A stretch of DNA of 64,000 nucleotides from Opisthocomus hoazin (taxonomy: Eukaryota > Chordata > Aves > Opisthocomiformes > Opisthocomidae), in assembly GCF_030867145.1 (NCBI RefSeq), contig NC_134418.1, forward strand, positions 59,371,682 to 59,435,681, read 5' to 3'. Shown here piece after piece: positions 13,301-24,773 of the stretch (position 1 is its first letter; every line of letters begins with the position of its first letter). The notes under the pieces were generated by a model, which did no database searches, was not told the DNA's origin, and saw nothing but the letters and a program-made list of their open reading frames with translations. The position numbers and the translations under genes are program-made.

Positions 13301-13457
13301 GTCACTACCAGCGGTGAAGATTAAGATGTGCTGTGCTGCTCTTGTTTGTTTTCCCTTCGATTTGGAGGATAATGCGGTGCTGAGGCACAGCGGTGTTATG
13401 CCCGCCCTGCAGCCCCTCGTTTCGCCGTGGCTGTCCCTTGGCTCTGCCCAGTCGAGT
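7362..13457. other. Unique non-coding sequence
   Basis: No supportable gene. The longest frame, 191 codons on the minus strand at 12503-13078, has an unremarkable composition, overlaps other frames and has no recognisable domain. The only repeat suspected is the short CR1-like relic at 10526-10551. Confidence 0.55.
10526..10551 (+). mobile_element. Possible CR1 3'-end relic
   Basis: TAGGACTGGATGGACCTCCAGAGATC resembles the 3' UTR stretch of the intact CR1 copy near 25128-25153 (TTGGACTAGATGACC-CACAGAGGTC). No octamer tail or upstream ORF2 similarity is visible, so the match is short and could be chance. Confidence 0.25.
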
Positions 13458-13476
13458 GGGGAGGAGGAGGAGGAGG
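13458..13476 (+). repeat. GGA-repeat purine tract
   Basis: GGGGAGGAGGAGGAGGAGG is a short GGA microsatellite with several G-runs; it is a low-complexity tract with G-quadruplex-like composition. Confidence 0.7.
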
Positions 13477-13934
13477 CACGAGTCAGGTGGCACGAGGAGC
13501 TACCCTGCGAGCATCTCCATCCTGGGGGATGGGGTGTTCGAACGAGCTGCTGTAGGCAATGCACTGTGTGCAGCTCATCAAGTGGAAAAATACTGCTTCA
13601 GACGCCAGGGTGGGTGCTACCTTTTGGTGGCTGGACAAAACGATGGTGTTATTTAGCGTCAGCGTGCCGACTGCGCAGTCTTCCGTAAGAGCGGTGCAGC
13701 ACTGGAGGAGAGGGACGTCACTGGAGATGTCTGGGAGAGCCAGGGAGAGTCTTAAGGAGGGTGAATACTTCAAGGGAAAGGGGTTTACCTGAAGGCAAAA
13801 AACCTCTTTATTTTGCGAAGGAGAGGCTGTGAACTAGTATGACCTCGCTCCACTGTCTGCCGCCAGCTTACTCTTCATGTGCTTGATATTACGGTTCTGA
13901 TTATGAAAAATTGCTAATCTGTTACTGGATGTTT

Positions 13935-13957
13935 TAACAGCTGAGAAGCAGCTGTTA
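13935..13957. repeat. Perfect 9-bp inverted repeat with two E-boxes
   Basis: TAACAGCTG, a 5-base spacer AGAAG, then CAGCTGTTA. Each arm carries CAGCTG, a basic helix-loop-helix E-box. It may be a paired E-box site or a chance hairpin. Confidence 0.8.
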
Positions 13958-16060
13958 GGCTCACACAGTCCTGTCATTTGCTTGTAAATAGTGTTCGTTA
14001 AGCATTTCATGTCAAAATGTAGTTCTTCCATGACCAAACTTTTATGCAGGAAGAGTTCTGGTTCTCCAGAAAGGAAAATGCAAAAGAAATCTTTCATTTG
14101 CCATAGGATTAGCACAGACCGAAAGCTTCATGTTTGTAGCCCAGAAACATAATATTGTATTTTGAGTGAGTTCAGCTTTGACTTGTACCATCCCCAGAAT
14201 GCCTTCTGGGCAATGCATGTTGTGTGCCCAGTTTCCCTCTGCTGGAGCTCCCCAAACTGTGCCATACATCTCCATCTGGGAACAAACTGGTGCCCGTAGC
14301 AGGCCAGTTTAGCTGCATCTTGCAGTCCCACGAGTGCCCTCATTTTTTCAGGGGGCTGGGCAGCCTCCTGGTGAGAACTAACCTACCGTAAGTTTCTTTA
14401 TCTGAGGTCTAAGCCGCAGTGCAGGAAAGACATTTTGCATTGGAAGCAATGGTGGGAGAGGACGTGGGGAACGTGGAAACCACAACTCGTGGAGGAACTG
14501 TTAGGCCATGCAGAAATACTATTTCACTTTGAAGAGAGCCAAAGGAACATATTTGGATTTGTCTCAACATACGTAACTGAAATATTTTGTTTCAGTCAAA
14601 ATCAACATGTTGAAAAAATGTCAACTTTGCATTAGAGTGTGTATTTTACAGTCATTTTAATCAAACATACTGAAATTCCCTTTTGCGTAGGAATTCAGAT
14701 ATTTGCTCAGGTGTGACAGATAATTGATGATTAGTTTGAGGTACTACATTACAACAATCACTATTTTTCTGTATCGGTGGCTAATTACAGTGCCTTTTTT
14801 TTTCAGAAAATGCTATTTTTCCATTACAAATTTGATGTTCTTATAGTAGAACTTTTTTTCTCTAATGGCTCTAAAGCTAACATGTCCAACAGAAAAAAAA
14901 GTACGTTCAGAACCGTAACACTTTCTAATTCTACTGAACCCTTAATTGTTATACCTCAGCATACTAAAGGGCAAGTATCTTTGCAGTAATTTGTTACTAT
15001 CAGTGAAAGGAAACCTGAGTAGTGCCCATAATATTTTTAACTATTCAGATTCATAAACATCAGTTCATGGGATATATACTAAATGCAATATGTAGCTACA
15101 GACTCCTCTAATTGCTCACAAATAACAGACATTTATAGTTTGGAGTACGGAGAATGCAAATCTATCTTGTAAGGCAAGTTACAGTATCTTTTACAAACAG
15201 TAACAAACTCACTCTAAGGGAGAGAACTTTTAAACCAGGAGAGATTGTTTAGTACTATTTTCTGGCTGAAACAAGTGACCAGCATATGAGCGAAGTGTGG
15301 ATCTCTGGCTTACTCTAATGTTTTCTTCTGGCTTGACGCAGAATCGTTCCTTTCCTCCTGTTGACTTATTAGACTGTGTATTTTATTATGTTTTTGTATA
15401 ACTACTACTCAAAGGGCACTGTCCCTCCATCATAGGGCTTCTGGCACAAGGGGAAGCTGAGCATGACTGCAGCTTTAATACACAATCATATTATAATCAG
15501 GGGTTTGTAATCAGGAGCCCATTATAGATAGATTTTTTTTCTGAGATACAGTTAAAATGTCCTGATTTCGAAGAAGCTTAAAAAGAAGTGTTAAAGTGAT
15601 CTGCTAGAATTGTATACTAATATTAATTTCATAATATCATATTTTGGTTTGTGCCTCTTTGAAAACTGTCAAACCACCAGATCCATTGCAAGAGCCTGGA
15701 AAACTGGGCTGCATTCTCATCATCCCCTTCCAAGCAACCCCACAGCCAAGATGTACAGGCTCTCTTCGTTTTGGGGAACTGTATAATAAAGACTGTAGTA
15801 CCTCATGTGCTGTAGGAGTGAGTTATGTGCCCTCTGCTGTGGCAGCCTGTGATTAGGGGGAGCCAGGTTTCTTCCTCGCACAACTGAGAGACCAGAAAAA
15901 AGTGGTGCTCCTCACGCAGAGCGATGGGGTTGCTTGCTGTGTAGAACATTCATGACTAACCGCTCCTGCTGATGCTGCAGTCCCGGGGGCAACCCAAAAT
16001 GAAACTCCAGCCAGCAATCAATGTGTGAATCGATGTAGCTAATTTTCTTTTACTCTTTTT
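13958..16060. other. Unique non-coding sequence, becoming AT-rich
   Basis: No gene, RNA gene or recognisable mobile element. Short frames on both strands have no supporting context. Confidence 0.55.
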
Positions 16061-16078
16061 TTCTTTTCTTTTGTGCAG

Positions 16079-16143
16079 TGAAAACAAATAATTGGATCCC
16101 ATGGACAGCTGCTTGATCCAAGAGCTATATTTTCTTCCTCCTG
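16079..16143 (+). other. Exon-like segment with long pyrimidine tract and donor
   Basis: A branch-point-like GCTAAT near 16039-16044 is followed by about 30 bases of nearly pure pyrimidine ending TTTTGTGCAG (16078). The 65-base segment then ends CTG|GTAAAG (donor at 16144). It contains an ATG at 16101 in the good context CCCATGG, with 14 codons to the donor (MDSCLIQELYFLPP). It could be a 5' exon or a long non-coding RNA exon, or a chance match. Confidence 0.22.
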
Positions 16144-19100
16144 GTAAAGGTAACAGTGAATCCCCCCATTTTTTTAAAAACAGTTGTTGAGCAGCTCAGT
16201 AGGAAGCTCTAAATCCTTCATGCAGTAGTAGGGAATTTATTCTACTGGAAAATTTACCATTCCTAAGGAGTGGAAATGTAGCATTAAAAATCACTAAAGC
16301 ATCACTGTTTACCCAAGACAACTAGAACAGTCAAGTTTTACCCTCTTTTGCTGATGAATAAATTCATGCAGAGAAGATAAGGGCCCTTTCTAGGAAGTCT
16401 TCAGTGGCAAGCAAGGCTCTGTGGGCAACTCCACCTTCCCAGAAATAGCAATGCTTTTTAATAAGCAATGAGAATTTGCTAATTCCAATGAGAATTACTT
16501 GACTTTGTTACTGATACTTATCACGAAAATCTCGATTCAAAATTTTACTGGTATTCTAGAGAAGGGAAAAAATCATGAATGCTTCTAAACTGACTCAGCA
16601 TTTGGTTAAGGCCAACCTGCCAGATTGATAGGTCATTATCAACTGGTTCTTAAACAGATTTATACTCTTGGCTCCTCCTGTGCTTCAAGGACTGGAAAAT
16701 TCAGAAGTTGAAGCTTACTGCTAAACTTGGCTTGCTGAGTGAACTTTGAGGAAGATGTCAATGGGAGAGCATATTGTTTATCTTCTTACTCAAGTAGTTA
16801 TGAAGGGGGTTCTATAACAGAAGATGAAATTACAAATAGGAGTTTAAAATTAGGCATGAAAATGCAGTTATCCCCAAACAGATTATAAAAATGATGATAA
16901 CCTGAGTGTAGGTTGGACAGATTCTTGCATTTAAAAAAATGAATATTTTCAGACTGATAAGGGTCATTCTAAGTGAAATGTCTGAAAAAACAGAGTGGAA
17001 AGACAAGGATGAATTAAGAAAGGAGGATAGGCAGTAAAGCTCAGCAAAAAGGGCCATTTAAGCAGCGTTTATGTTTGTATATCGGATGAGGTACAGCAGA
17101 TTCACAAGACAAAAATGACTTCTTTTATATGATTTTTCCAAATTCACAAAACCCAGATGAACATAGCAACTGCTCCATGCAGGCTGCAGAGAACAGATGT
17201 CAGCCAACTGTCCCAGCTGAGGAACCCAGCAGTGCTGTTTCCAGACCAAGAAGGAAATGAGAAAGTAAGCCCAAGCCGTTACAGGAAAGTTGTATCTGCT
17301 AGTTAATTCTTTGAAATAGTGCTCAAACATTGAGTTTTCCGTAGGACAATATCCCAGACACAAGAATTGCCAATCTATTTTGATTTAAGCAGCAGTGAGT
17401 TAGTCTGTTGTGGGGGTATTGAAAATCTTCTATCTGTCAGAAGGTAGGTCTGATGATCATTGTATTCCTATAGGATGTGGATAATTATGAGTGGAAATGG
17501 GAGTATGTTGTGTTGTGGGTGAGTGTCCTTCCAACTGGCAATTGCCAGCTCTATGGTGTGCCTCTCCCCTTCTGGAATTTTGTGTAATTTCTGCTCTAGA
17601 CATCAGCAATGCTGAAGCCAGTATGTTACTGCAAAAAGGGTCAGTTTTGACTCATTATAATTTTTTGGTGAAAAAAGGTGGTTAGAAAATTCTCAAACCA
17701 GGTCTCGTTTCAAATGTCGTTCTTTCTGTAGAGGAAAAGCATTTTGGAAGAAGGATTAATTCCTTGGTTTACCTATGTCTTCTGAACGTGCATTTCCAGA
17801 GGCAGATCCCTTCAAATGAGGAGGCTTATTCTGAGCCACCACAAGCTTTACCCTAGGGCTGCCTTGTTTCAGAAACATGGGATAATTTCTGGTACTGATA
17901 CACTGAAATTCAGTTATTTGACTTAGGTGGACTTTGAGTTTAAAGCCTTAAGCACGCACCTGAATCTGAGAAGTAGAAGGGGTTGAAAAGTCTCAAGTAA
18001 TCCTCTAGACACAGAGAAGGCCAGGAAGTGAGCAACCCTGTACCCTGTCCTAACTCCTACCCTAACATACTCTGTGTATCCAGCATCAGGTCAAGAGGAA
18101 ATTGCAGATAAGTCACAGATATTGGGATCATTGTGGGTAAATTCTCATATGAGCTGTGAGCAGGGTTTCAAGTCAGGAACAGTGCTGCCTGGTTGGCCAT
18201 CCAGGCTTACCAGGGTGAAACAGAAAGCATGCACTGCAAGACTTGGGCATGTGGAGGAGACAGTGAGGGTGGGAGAGCATCTTCACTGGTTCTCCAGCTT
18301 TCTCCTGCTTCTTGCTATCTTTTCTTCAAACTCCCTTGAGCCAAGTGCTCTTCATTTAAAAGCTGATTTCTTGCAATCATTTTGACTTGTTAGGAATGGG
18401 GTGGGGCTTAAACCTAGAGACCTCTAAAAAGTAATTGCTGTTATGAGATATCCTTTATTCTGGCAGAAAGCACTCAAATCGATAATGAAAACAAACCTGA
18501 GAGTGACCATGAAAACACCCTGCTTTAGAGGAAGCCTTGGTATGCGAGCACTCAATATCACTCAGCTCTGTAATGATTGTCAACTACTGAGGAGAAAAGT
18601 GGGCACAAAAGGTTTTATTGAAGACAGCAGTAAAGATTGTTCTGTTCAGCTATCACAGGTAGAAGCCCAACTTATCTTCCCACTGGGTACTGCAGCATCA
18701 GGTGGCTGACAGAGCAAAGGAAGTGGATCTCCACATTGTACTTGTATGGAAAACCCACCACCACTTTTGTCAGATCTTGATGTTTTATTAAAAACAAACA
18801 AACAAACAAGCAACACATGGACTTAGTATGTGGTCATTTAGTGCACATCTAGACAGGAGCCCTAACAGATTCCTAAATTCAAAGTACCATAGTTGGTCAT
18901 TACAGGGAGTGCTTGGTGCATGGACACTGCCGCAGGTCCAGTCTCAGATATGAAGGTTTTGGTTACATTTTAGAAAGAGCTTAGGGAAAAATGGAAACCT
19001 CTGTTAGTGTGCTCAGCACAGGTCTCTCAGTGGATGTTGAAGTTCTGAGTGAAAAAACAGTGGTTTAGTCACATTTCCCCTTTCTGCTCCATCCTCAGCC

Positions 19101-19299
19101 ACGAATCCGTCCTTAAGAATGGTGTCTCTGTTTAGAAGCCAGTGAATAGGGGTCAATGAGTTTATTTTCTTAGAAGTGTAACGTGGAGAACGGAAATATA
19201 AACCTTGGTAAATATTAAAGGATCTACTGAAGAATGTTCAATTGCTTTGAATTATGAAGTGTATCCATCACCAGGGGACACAATCAGTTGTTTAAACTT
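16144..19299. other. Unique AT-rich non-coding sequence
   Basis: No supportable gene. Frames up to about 103 codons lack domains. The only repeat is the AAAC microsatellite at 18790-18811. Confidence 0.55.
18790..18811 (+). repeat. (AAAC)n microsatellite
   Basis: AAAAACAAACAAACAAACAAG is about five AAAC units. Confidence 0.85.
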
Positions 19300-20420
19300 A
19301 ATTTTTACAAGGAGGCATAAGTACAGACTGGAAGGGGAGGGGAACAGATTAAAGAATATTTACATAAGATGGATGTGCTCCAGTCAGCGGGGCCTGATGG
19401 AATTCATTCCAGAGTACTTAAGGCGCTGTCTGAAACAATTGCTGAGCCATTAGTAATTATCTTTAAGAACTCAGAGAGGAGAGAGGAGGCCCCTGAAGAC
19501 AAGAGAAGGGCAAACTAAGTGTATTATATTTTAAAGAGGGGAAAAGGAGGACCCAGGGAATTACAGACCTGTCAGTCTAACTTAGGTCCTTAAAAGATTC
19601 AGGAACAAATCATGAAACAATCAATTTGCAAGTAGCCAGCTGATATGGTGATGAAAAATAGAAAGAAAGAAAAAAGAAAACAGAGGCTTGTCAAGAATGG
19701 TTGATGTCAAATCAATCTAATTTCCTTCTTTCTCACAGTATCTTGTCTAGTGAATAAAGAGGAAGCAGTGAATGCAACAGTGCTTGATTTTTAGTAACGC
19801 TTCTTGACATATATGACAGGCTAAGGAATACAGTATAGATATAATTACAATGGGGTAGGTGCATAGCCTGTTGAAAAATAGCTTTGCAGCAACAGCTAGT
19901 ACTGGATCACTGTCAGGGAGGATATTTCGAGTAGATCATTCAGCAGTTTGTCTTATACCCAGTTCTACCAAATATCTTTTATTAACAACTGAACAACAAG
20001 CAAGCAAATACAACCTGTGGATGATGCAATTAGGAGATGCTGCAAGTCCTAGGAGGCCAGCATCTGAATTTGAAGTTATCTTCACAGTTTGGAGAAACAA
20101 CTCCAAATATTTAAATAAAATTCTATCAGGAACAGCCCAAAGTGCTGTGCCCGAGAAGGATTGATGCAGAGACTTTATATGGGCGGAAAAAATAACCAGG
20201 CAGTAGTATGTTTGTAAAAGACTTGAGGATCCACATCCAGTTGTGTGTGCCAACTTTTCCTCCAGATGAAGAGAAAGTTGAAAAAATCCAGGGAAAGCAG
20301 TGAGAACGTAGGACACAGGGAAGCACAAACTGGGAGGGGATGACGAGGGAATTGGGTTTGTTCCCTTCAGGGAAGAGAAGGCTGAGAGAGTAACGTGGCA
20401 GCAGATGTCCACTGTAGAGG
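19300..20420 (+). mobile_element. Ancient, heavily mutated CR1-superfamily LINE (reverse transcriptase region)
   Basis: Several conserved pieces of CR1 ORF2 appear in the right order, in shifting frames with stops. AGPDGIHSRVLKAL is at 19387-19428 and GNYRPVSLT at 19556-19582, matching the NYRPxSL motif of non-LTR reverse transcriptases. LDF follows at 19783-19791, with the first catalytic Asp, and then TAG. VDD at 20017-20025 sits where the F/Y-A-D-D catalytic pair is expected. The later part (about 20235-20410, through GAATTGGGTTTGTT and AGAGAAGGCTGAGAG) matches the downstream ORF2 region, apparently with an internal deletion near 20225. Many frameshifts and stops show it is long dead. Boundaries are approximate. 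It is related to, but much older than, the copy at 24757-25186. Confidence 0.85.
19663..19684 (+). repeat. GAAA-rich microsatellite inside the old CR1
   Basis: AGAAAGAAAGAAAAAAGAAAA lies between recognisable CR1 blocks. It replaces sequence that in related elements is non-repetitive, so it probably expanded after insertion. Confidence 0.6.
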
Positions 20421-21634
20421 TGGTGGCTGTGAACAAGCCAGTGACTAATTTTTCTCTTTGGTGATGGAGAGGATAACAAGCAGAAATTATCTTGATTTAC
20501 CACTTAATGTCAGGTTGAGAAGAGCTGGCACAGTCAGGCAAAGATGCTCCTTGCTGGGTTTTTTTTCTTTTTCCTTAAGACAAGTCAGATGGAGCCTGTT
20601 GGGAATCCCTGGCTCCGTGTCAGTGCTGGGAACTCGTGCCATGAGGTTTCCTACAGCTGCACATTTCTACTCAGGGAAAAAGAAATGCAAAAATGTTCTT
20701 ATCGCTTGAGTTTCCATTTTAATACTGCTTTGACTATATGCCAGAAATTGTTTGATTTGATGGTCTTGCATTGCTCACCACAAAAATGTCAACATTTATT
20801 CTCCATTACCATCCTCTGTATTGAAGATACTGCAGTATTTTAGTCCATAATAAGCCAGCTGGTCCATTACACATGCTCTCTTTGCGAACATCAATTACTG
20901 CCTGCTTTAGACTCTCCTTCTTTCTCCATGGCAGCACCACTCCAAACCTTATTTCATGGAAGATAAGAGGCAAAACAGGCTTATATAAATATTAATTGAG
21001 AATGTTGTGAAAAGAGATTATCTGAGAATCTGTCCCTTGGAGAGAGCAGCAGAGCAGGCTGTTGAGTTCAAAACATCTTAATGCAGCTCTCCAGCAGAAC
21101 ACAGACACCCCTAAATACTCTGAATAATCAGATCCAGACACAGGCAAAAACCCAAGGATTTTTGTTGTGTTGCTGGCTCGGGTGCAGCCCCTGGTTTCAG
21201 TAGCTGGGATCCTGCTGACCCTCGCGTGAGTCTGAGGGATGTGCAGGACTCGGAGCCGCAGCAGCTCTGGCAGAGGCAGCCAGGGGAGCACAGGCACAGC
21301 CTCGTCTCTGCCACGGCCATCCCACACAGGGTTTCCTGGCCTGTCCCATGTGTGAGCACTCTCTTTGCTGTGAGGAAAGCACAGGCCATGTGACTTTGCC
21401 TGTAGTGCCTGGCATGTTCTCCCACACACCGTCCCTCCCAGGCCACACCAGGCTACGGCCAAAGCTGCATCGCCATAAGAGGAGGTTGCACGAGCATCTC
21501 CCCAAGAGATCAGCGGGGGCTTCGGGCCCCAGAGCCCACAACCAAGCTGTGTTTGCACCAACACTGTTACCTCGCTGCCTTCTAAGGGGCACGTGTCTCA
21601 ACCCACAAGCTGGTGACTATTTTTCCTAATGCCG
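20421..21634. other. Unique non-coding sequence
   Basis: No supportable gene. The 190-codon minus-strand frame at 20992-21564 and the overlapping 134- and 111-codon frames are mutually exclusive shadows in moderately GC-rich DNA, with no domain. Confidence 0.55.
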
Positions 21635-22250
21635 CCACCTATTGCAACCCAGCTGGTCCCTTCTTTAAATGATACATAGGCTACCCTGTCGCTGCGAGAA
21701 GCCATTGATTATAGGGTATGTTAGCAATAATCCCACAGTTAACGTCTGCTGGTTTGTTAGAGTGGCGAACACCCTCAGCTTTGCTTTCAGCTATTAATTA
21801 ACCAACCAGTCATTAACTGCTGCTAACAATTGATTTACAGGGAATTATTGCTTAAATAGCGGGAGGTATTTAAGAGGAAAATAAATTAAAACAAAGAACT
21901 GCTGGATCCTTGGGCACAAAAAGGACTCCTTGTAATATGGAGCATGTCTGCTACAGCATTGTAATTAGAGAGTGATAAACAGTCATTGGGAAGTACGTTC
22001 CTTTCCAGAGACAATGACATTATGTCTCCTGGAAAGAGCCCCTTTGTCTGCACTAATTGAATGATCTGAAATGAATGATGTTATCAGAAACCTAACTGAG
22101 GCAACTAATGTCATATTTATGGGTTATCAGAAATGTTTAATCACAATTGCGGTCCCTCCAAGATGTGCCATGGACACTGCAGTATCTGAAAATATGATTG
22201 AGGGCTGGCACGTCACTTTATCTTAACTGTAAGTGAGAATTACATGTTAT
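21635..22250. promoter_or_regulatory. Candidate conserved developmental enhancer block
   Basis: This is the densest run of homeodomain- and SOX-type motifs in the window: TTGATTAT at 21705-21712 (PBX/HOX-like), TTAATTAA at 21794-21801, CATTAACTG, CAATTGATTTA, AACAAAG at 21890-21896, GTAATTAGAG, ACAATG at 22011-22016 and CTAATTGAATGAT. GAGACA/TGTCTC arms (22007-22027) flank one SOX-like site. There is no coding potential. The texture is that of conserved non-coding elements near developmental genes. Conservation is inferred from style only. Confidence 0.35.
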
Positions 22251-24200
22251 TCCATTGGTTCTGCCGCCTTCCACACTGGCAGAACAAATTAGACCTATTA
22301 ACCCAAGTGCAGGTGAACACCACCTCCTAACGACATTTTTTGTTCTCCATGGACAGAGAGTGAGAGAGCAGTTGCATAATTTTTTCCTAGCAAATAGTAA
22401 CACAAACCAATTTATGGCACTTGTGACACGTGAAACTCCACTCATGACTCCTCCTCTTGAATCTACCTGGGTTTGTGCCACCAAGGTCAATGTCTGAGTT
22501 GACTAATCAGGCATTGCTGAGCAGGTCAAGGTGCATTTGCCCTTTCCTGGCCTTCCCAAGTTGAGCCGTGTTTCACTGCCCTCTCCTGGAGCGAGAGGCT
22601 GCCTGCTCAGCTGCCTTTTATGCTCTTTTGGTAGCCCAGCACTAGCAAAAATGTATTTAATATGGGGGAACAGGGAGAGGATGGCTGCTTTTTCGGACCT
22701 GAGGATGTGATTTACTGTGAGGCTCTGCATGAAATGGATGGAGAAGAGATGGGAAGGTATCGCTGATAAAATAGATCCTGTGCTTCAACTTTTGAGATCA
22801 TTTGCTTTCATCGATATATGTTGGTTTTCCCCCTCACCTGCATTTTTGGGAGCTGGTTTCTGTAATTAGGCTGACAAAAATGTGACCCAGCCCAGGAGGC
22901 GAGCAGCGCCCGTGGAGGGGCTCAGGAATAACTGGTTCGAGGGGTTTTGCTTGAGAGTGATAAGGATACTGAAGTAGACAGTACCTTATGACAACATCTG
23001 ACTCGGTACGGGAAGAAACAGCAGATCTTTGGACACTTTGAGGAAGAAAAATGACAGCGCCAGAGCTGTTCTGCCTCCTGCCAGCAGCTGTGTCCTAACC
23101 TGTAGCCTTGCCTCTTCTCCTTTCGTTTGCCTGGATGAATTGGTGTAAATGGTACACCCAAGCTGTGGGGACATGGAAAACCCCCAGTTTCAAATCTTCA
23201 ATCAAAATCTCAGGTTCTGTATCCAAGGCTCAGCAGTGCCGCAAGAATTTCCCCAGTCCTGCAATGAGGACACACATTTCTGAATAAAACTTTAAACTCC
23301 CAATCTTTCTCTTGTTCAGCTTCAGCTGGTTTGATGAGCATATATCTGTTTTCGGTTTGGCTTTGTTGTGGATGTCCTAGAGAGGAAAATCCATTGTAAT
23401 GTCTTGCTTTTGACAGCTCCACTGTCCTTTCATTCTTTTATTGCTACAAGAATATTTAACTTTTTGATTAAATAGCTGTTTCTAAAACTGTACAGAGAAC
23501 AACAAAAACTGAGCAGGGAGGAGTGGGCTGATTGGTGTTTCTTCATCCTACCATTCCTGCATGGCTGGATCTCAGTACGTTTCGGTACCAGGAGGTGGCA
23601 CTGGTAATCGCAGGGATCTGCAGCAGACCTGAGCGGAAAACGGGTTGCTAAAACCTCGTCCTTGATATGAAGTATGACTGCAGCCGTGTGAGTCTTTGCA
23701 AAGGTCTGCATGTCTGGTTTAGCTTTATTTAGCAGCCTGCAGAAGAATGGGAGACTGCCTCTCTCTAGCCAAAATGTTCAATTCAGTCCCAAAAAGGCAG
23801 TGCAGGAGTTTTATGGGTTATTATAGGATGTGAAAAGGTGAGCTGCTGCTAGCAAGTACAGCATTGGCAGCATGGTTCCCTAACGCATTTGTAGTATTCA
23901 GAACATCATCAGACTTTTATCAGGACAGGTGTACTTAATTCTTCCAAATTATACCTGAAATAGTTCTGGTGCTCCTGGGGGAGGCAGAGATAAGTAATAC
24001 CGGAATGGTTTTTGGGCTGGAAACTCTGTAGGGATGGTTGTAGAGCTGGCGCAAAGAAACAGCCTAAATGCCTTCAGGCATTGCAGTGCTTGACTCCTAG
24101 GTCCCAGGGAGAGAAACCCAAATGCCTGGGACAGGGTTAGGTGCTTTGCATCTTGGGGTGAATTAATAGCCATCGGAGCACAGTATCTTATTGGAGGTGT
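22251..24200. other. Unique non-coding sequence
   Basis: No supportable gene or transposon. Contains the CTCF-like motif at 23588-23600. Confidence 0.55.
23588..23600 (+). promoter_or_regulatory. CTCF-like core motif, forward orientation
   Basis: CCAGGAGGTGGCA matches 12 of 13 positions of the CCASYAGRKGGCR core. The mismatch is G where a pyrimidine is expected. Occupancy is inferred only. Confidence 0.3.
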
Positions 24201-24285
24201 TTCTTAGACTTTGGTCCATGGATTGATGGTACTCTATGAGATGTCAGGAGGTATCTTGTCTAAGAACTGTGAAATTATTTTTAAA
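24201..24285 (+). mobile_element. Possible hAT (Charlie-like) DNA transposon relic
   Basis: TTCTTAGACTTTGGTCCATGG followed by GATTGATGGTACTCTATGAGATGTCAGGAGGTA resembles the 'TTCTCAAACTTTGGTCCATGGACC ... GTGAGAT' core of old vertebrate hAT non-autonomous elements. No terminal inverted repeats or 8-bp target duplication could be made out. The call rests on remembered family similarity only. Confidence 0.3.
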
Positions 24286-24723
24286 CACTCATGTATGCGA
24301 GCAAGGACAGAAGCAAAACTGAAGAATAAAAGTAAGAATTGGACAGTCAGATGTCAGCCTGCCTGAGTTTTGCTTCTAATGCAAAATATTACAGTAACAC
24401 TGCACAGGGTAGCCCTTGGGAAAAACAATTGTTTGGGGTTTTTTTTAAAGATCTGGAGTCACTCTTGCATCCAGGGTGTCCCCTCAGGGCTGCAAGGAAG
24501 GCCAGCAGCTGCCCGCCTCTCCTGAGGACAGGGCTTTTTTCCCCCCGGTGTTTAAGAGAGCAGGGAGGGCTACAGTCTTGTCTTGGAAAACGTGAAGGGT
24601 GCTTGTGGTAACTCTTGCTTGAAGGCATTTTGGAGATACTGGAAGTATGTCATTCAAATCTCCCATTGGCCTAAGAAATTTCAAAGCCACGTCTTCGATC
24701 TCCAAAGATTTTTGTACTTGCCA
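24286..24723. other. Unique non-coding sequence before the CR1
   Basis: No gene or repeat recognised. T/C homopolymer runs lie at 24441-24447 and 24535-24546. Confidence 0.5.
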
Positions 24724-24773
24724 AGCCATAAGAACATGAAAGGACGGGAGCCATAAGAACATGAGGGGACTGG
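24724..24773 (+). repeat. 25-bp imperfect tandem duplication at the CR1 5' junction
   Basis: Units 24724-24748 and 24749-24773 both begin AGCCATAAGAACATGA and differ at three of 25 positions. The second unit runs into the CR1 body (GGGGACTGGAGC...), so the duplication straddles the 5' truncation point of the element. Confidence 0.85.

Noticed and set aside
20992..21564. 190-codon minus-strand open frame
   Set aside because: Overlapped by two other minus-strand frames of 111 and 134 codons, none with a recognisable domain.
24535..24620. Frames around the CR1 read as host proteins
   Set aside because: They are short, domain-free and adjacent to or antisense to the retrotransposon.
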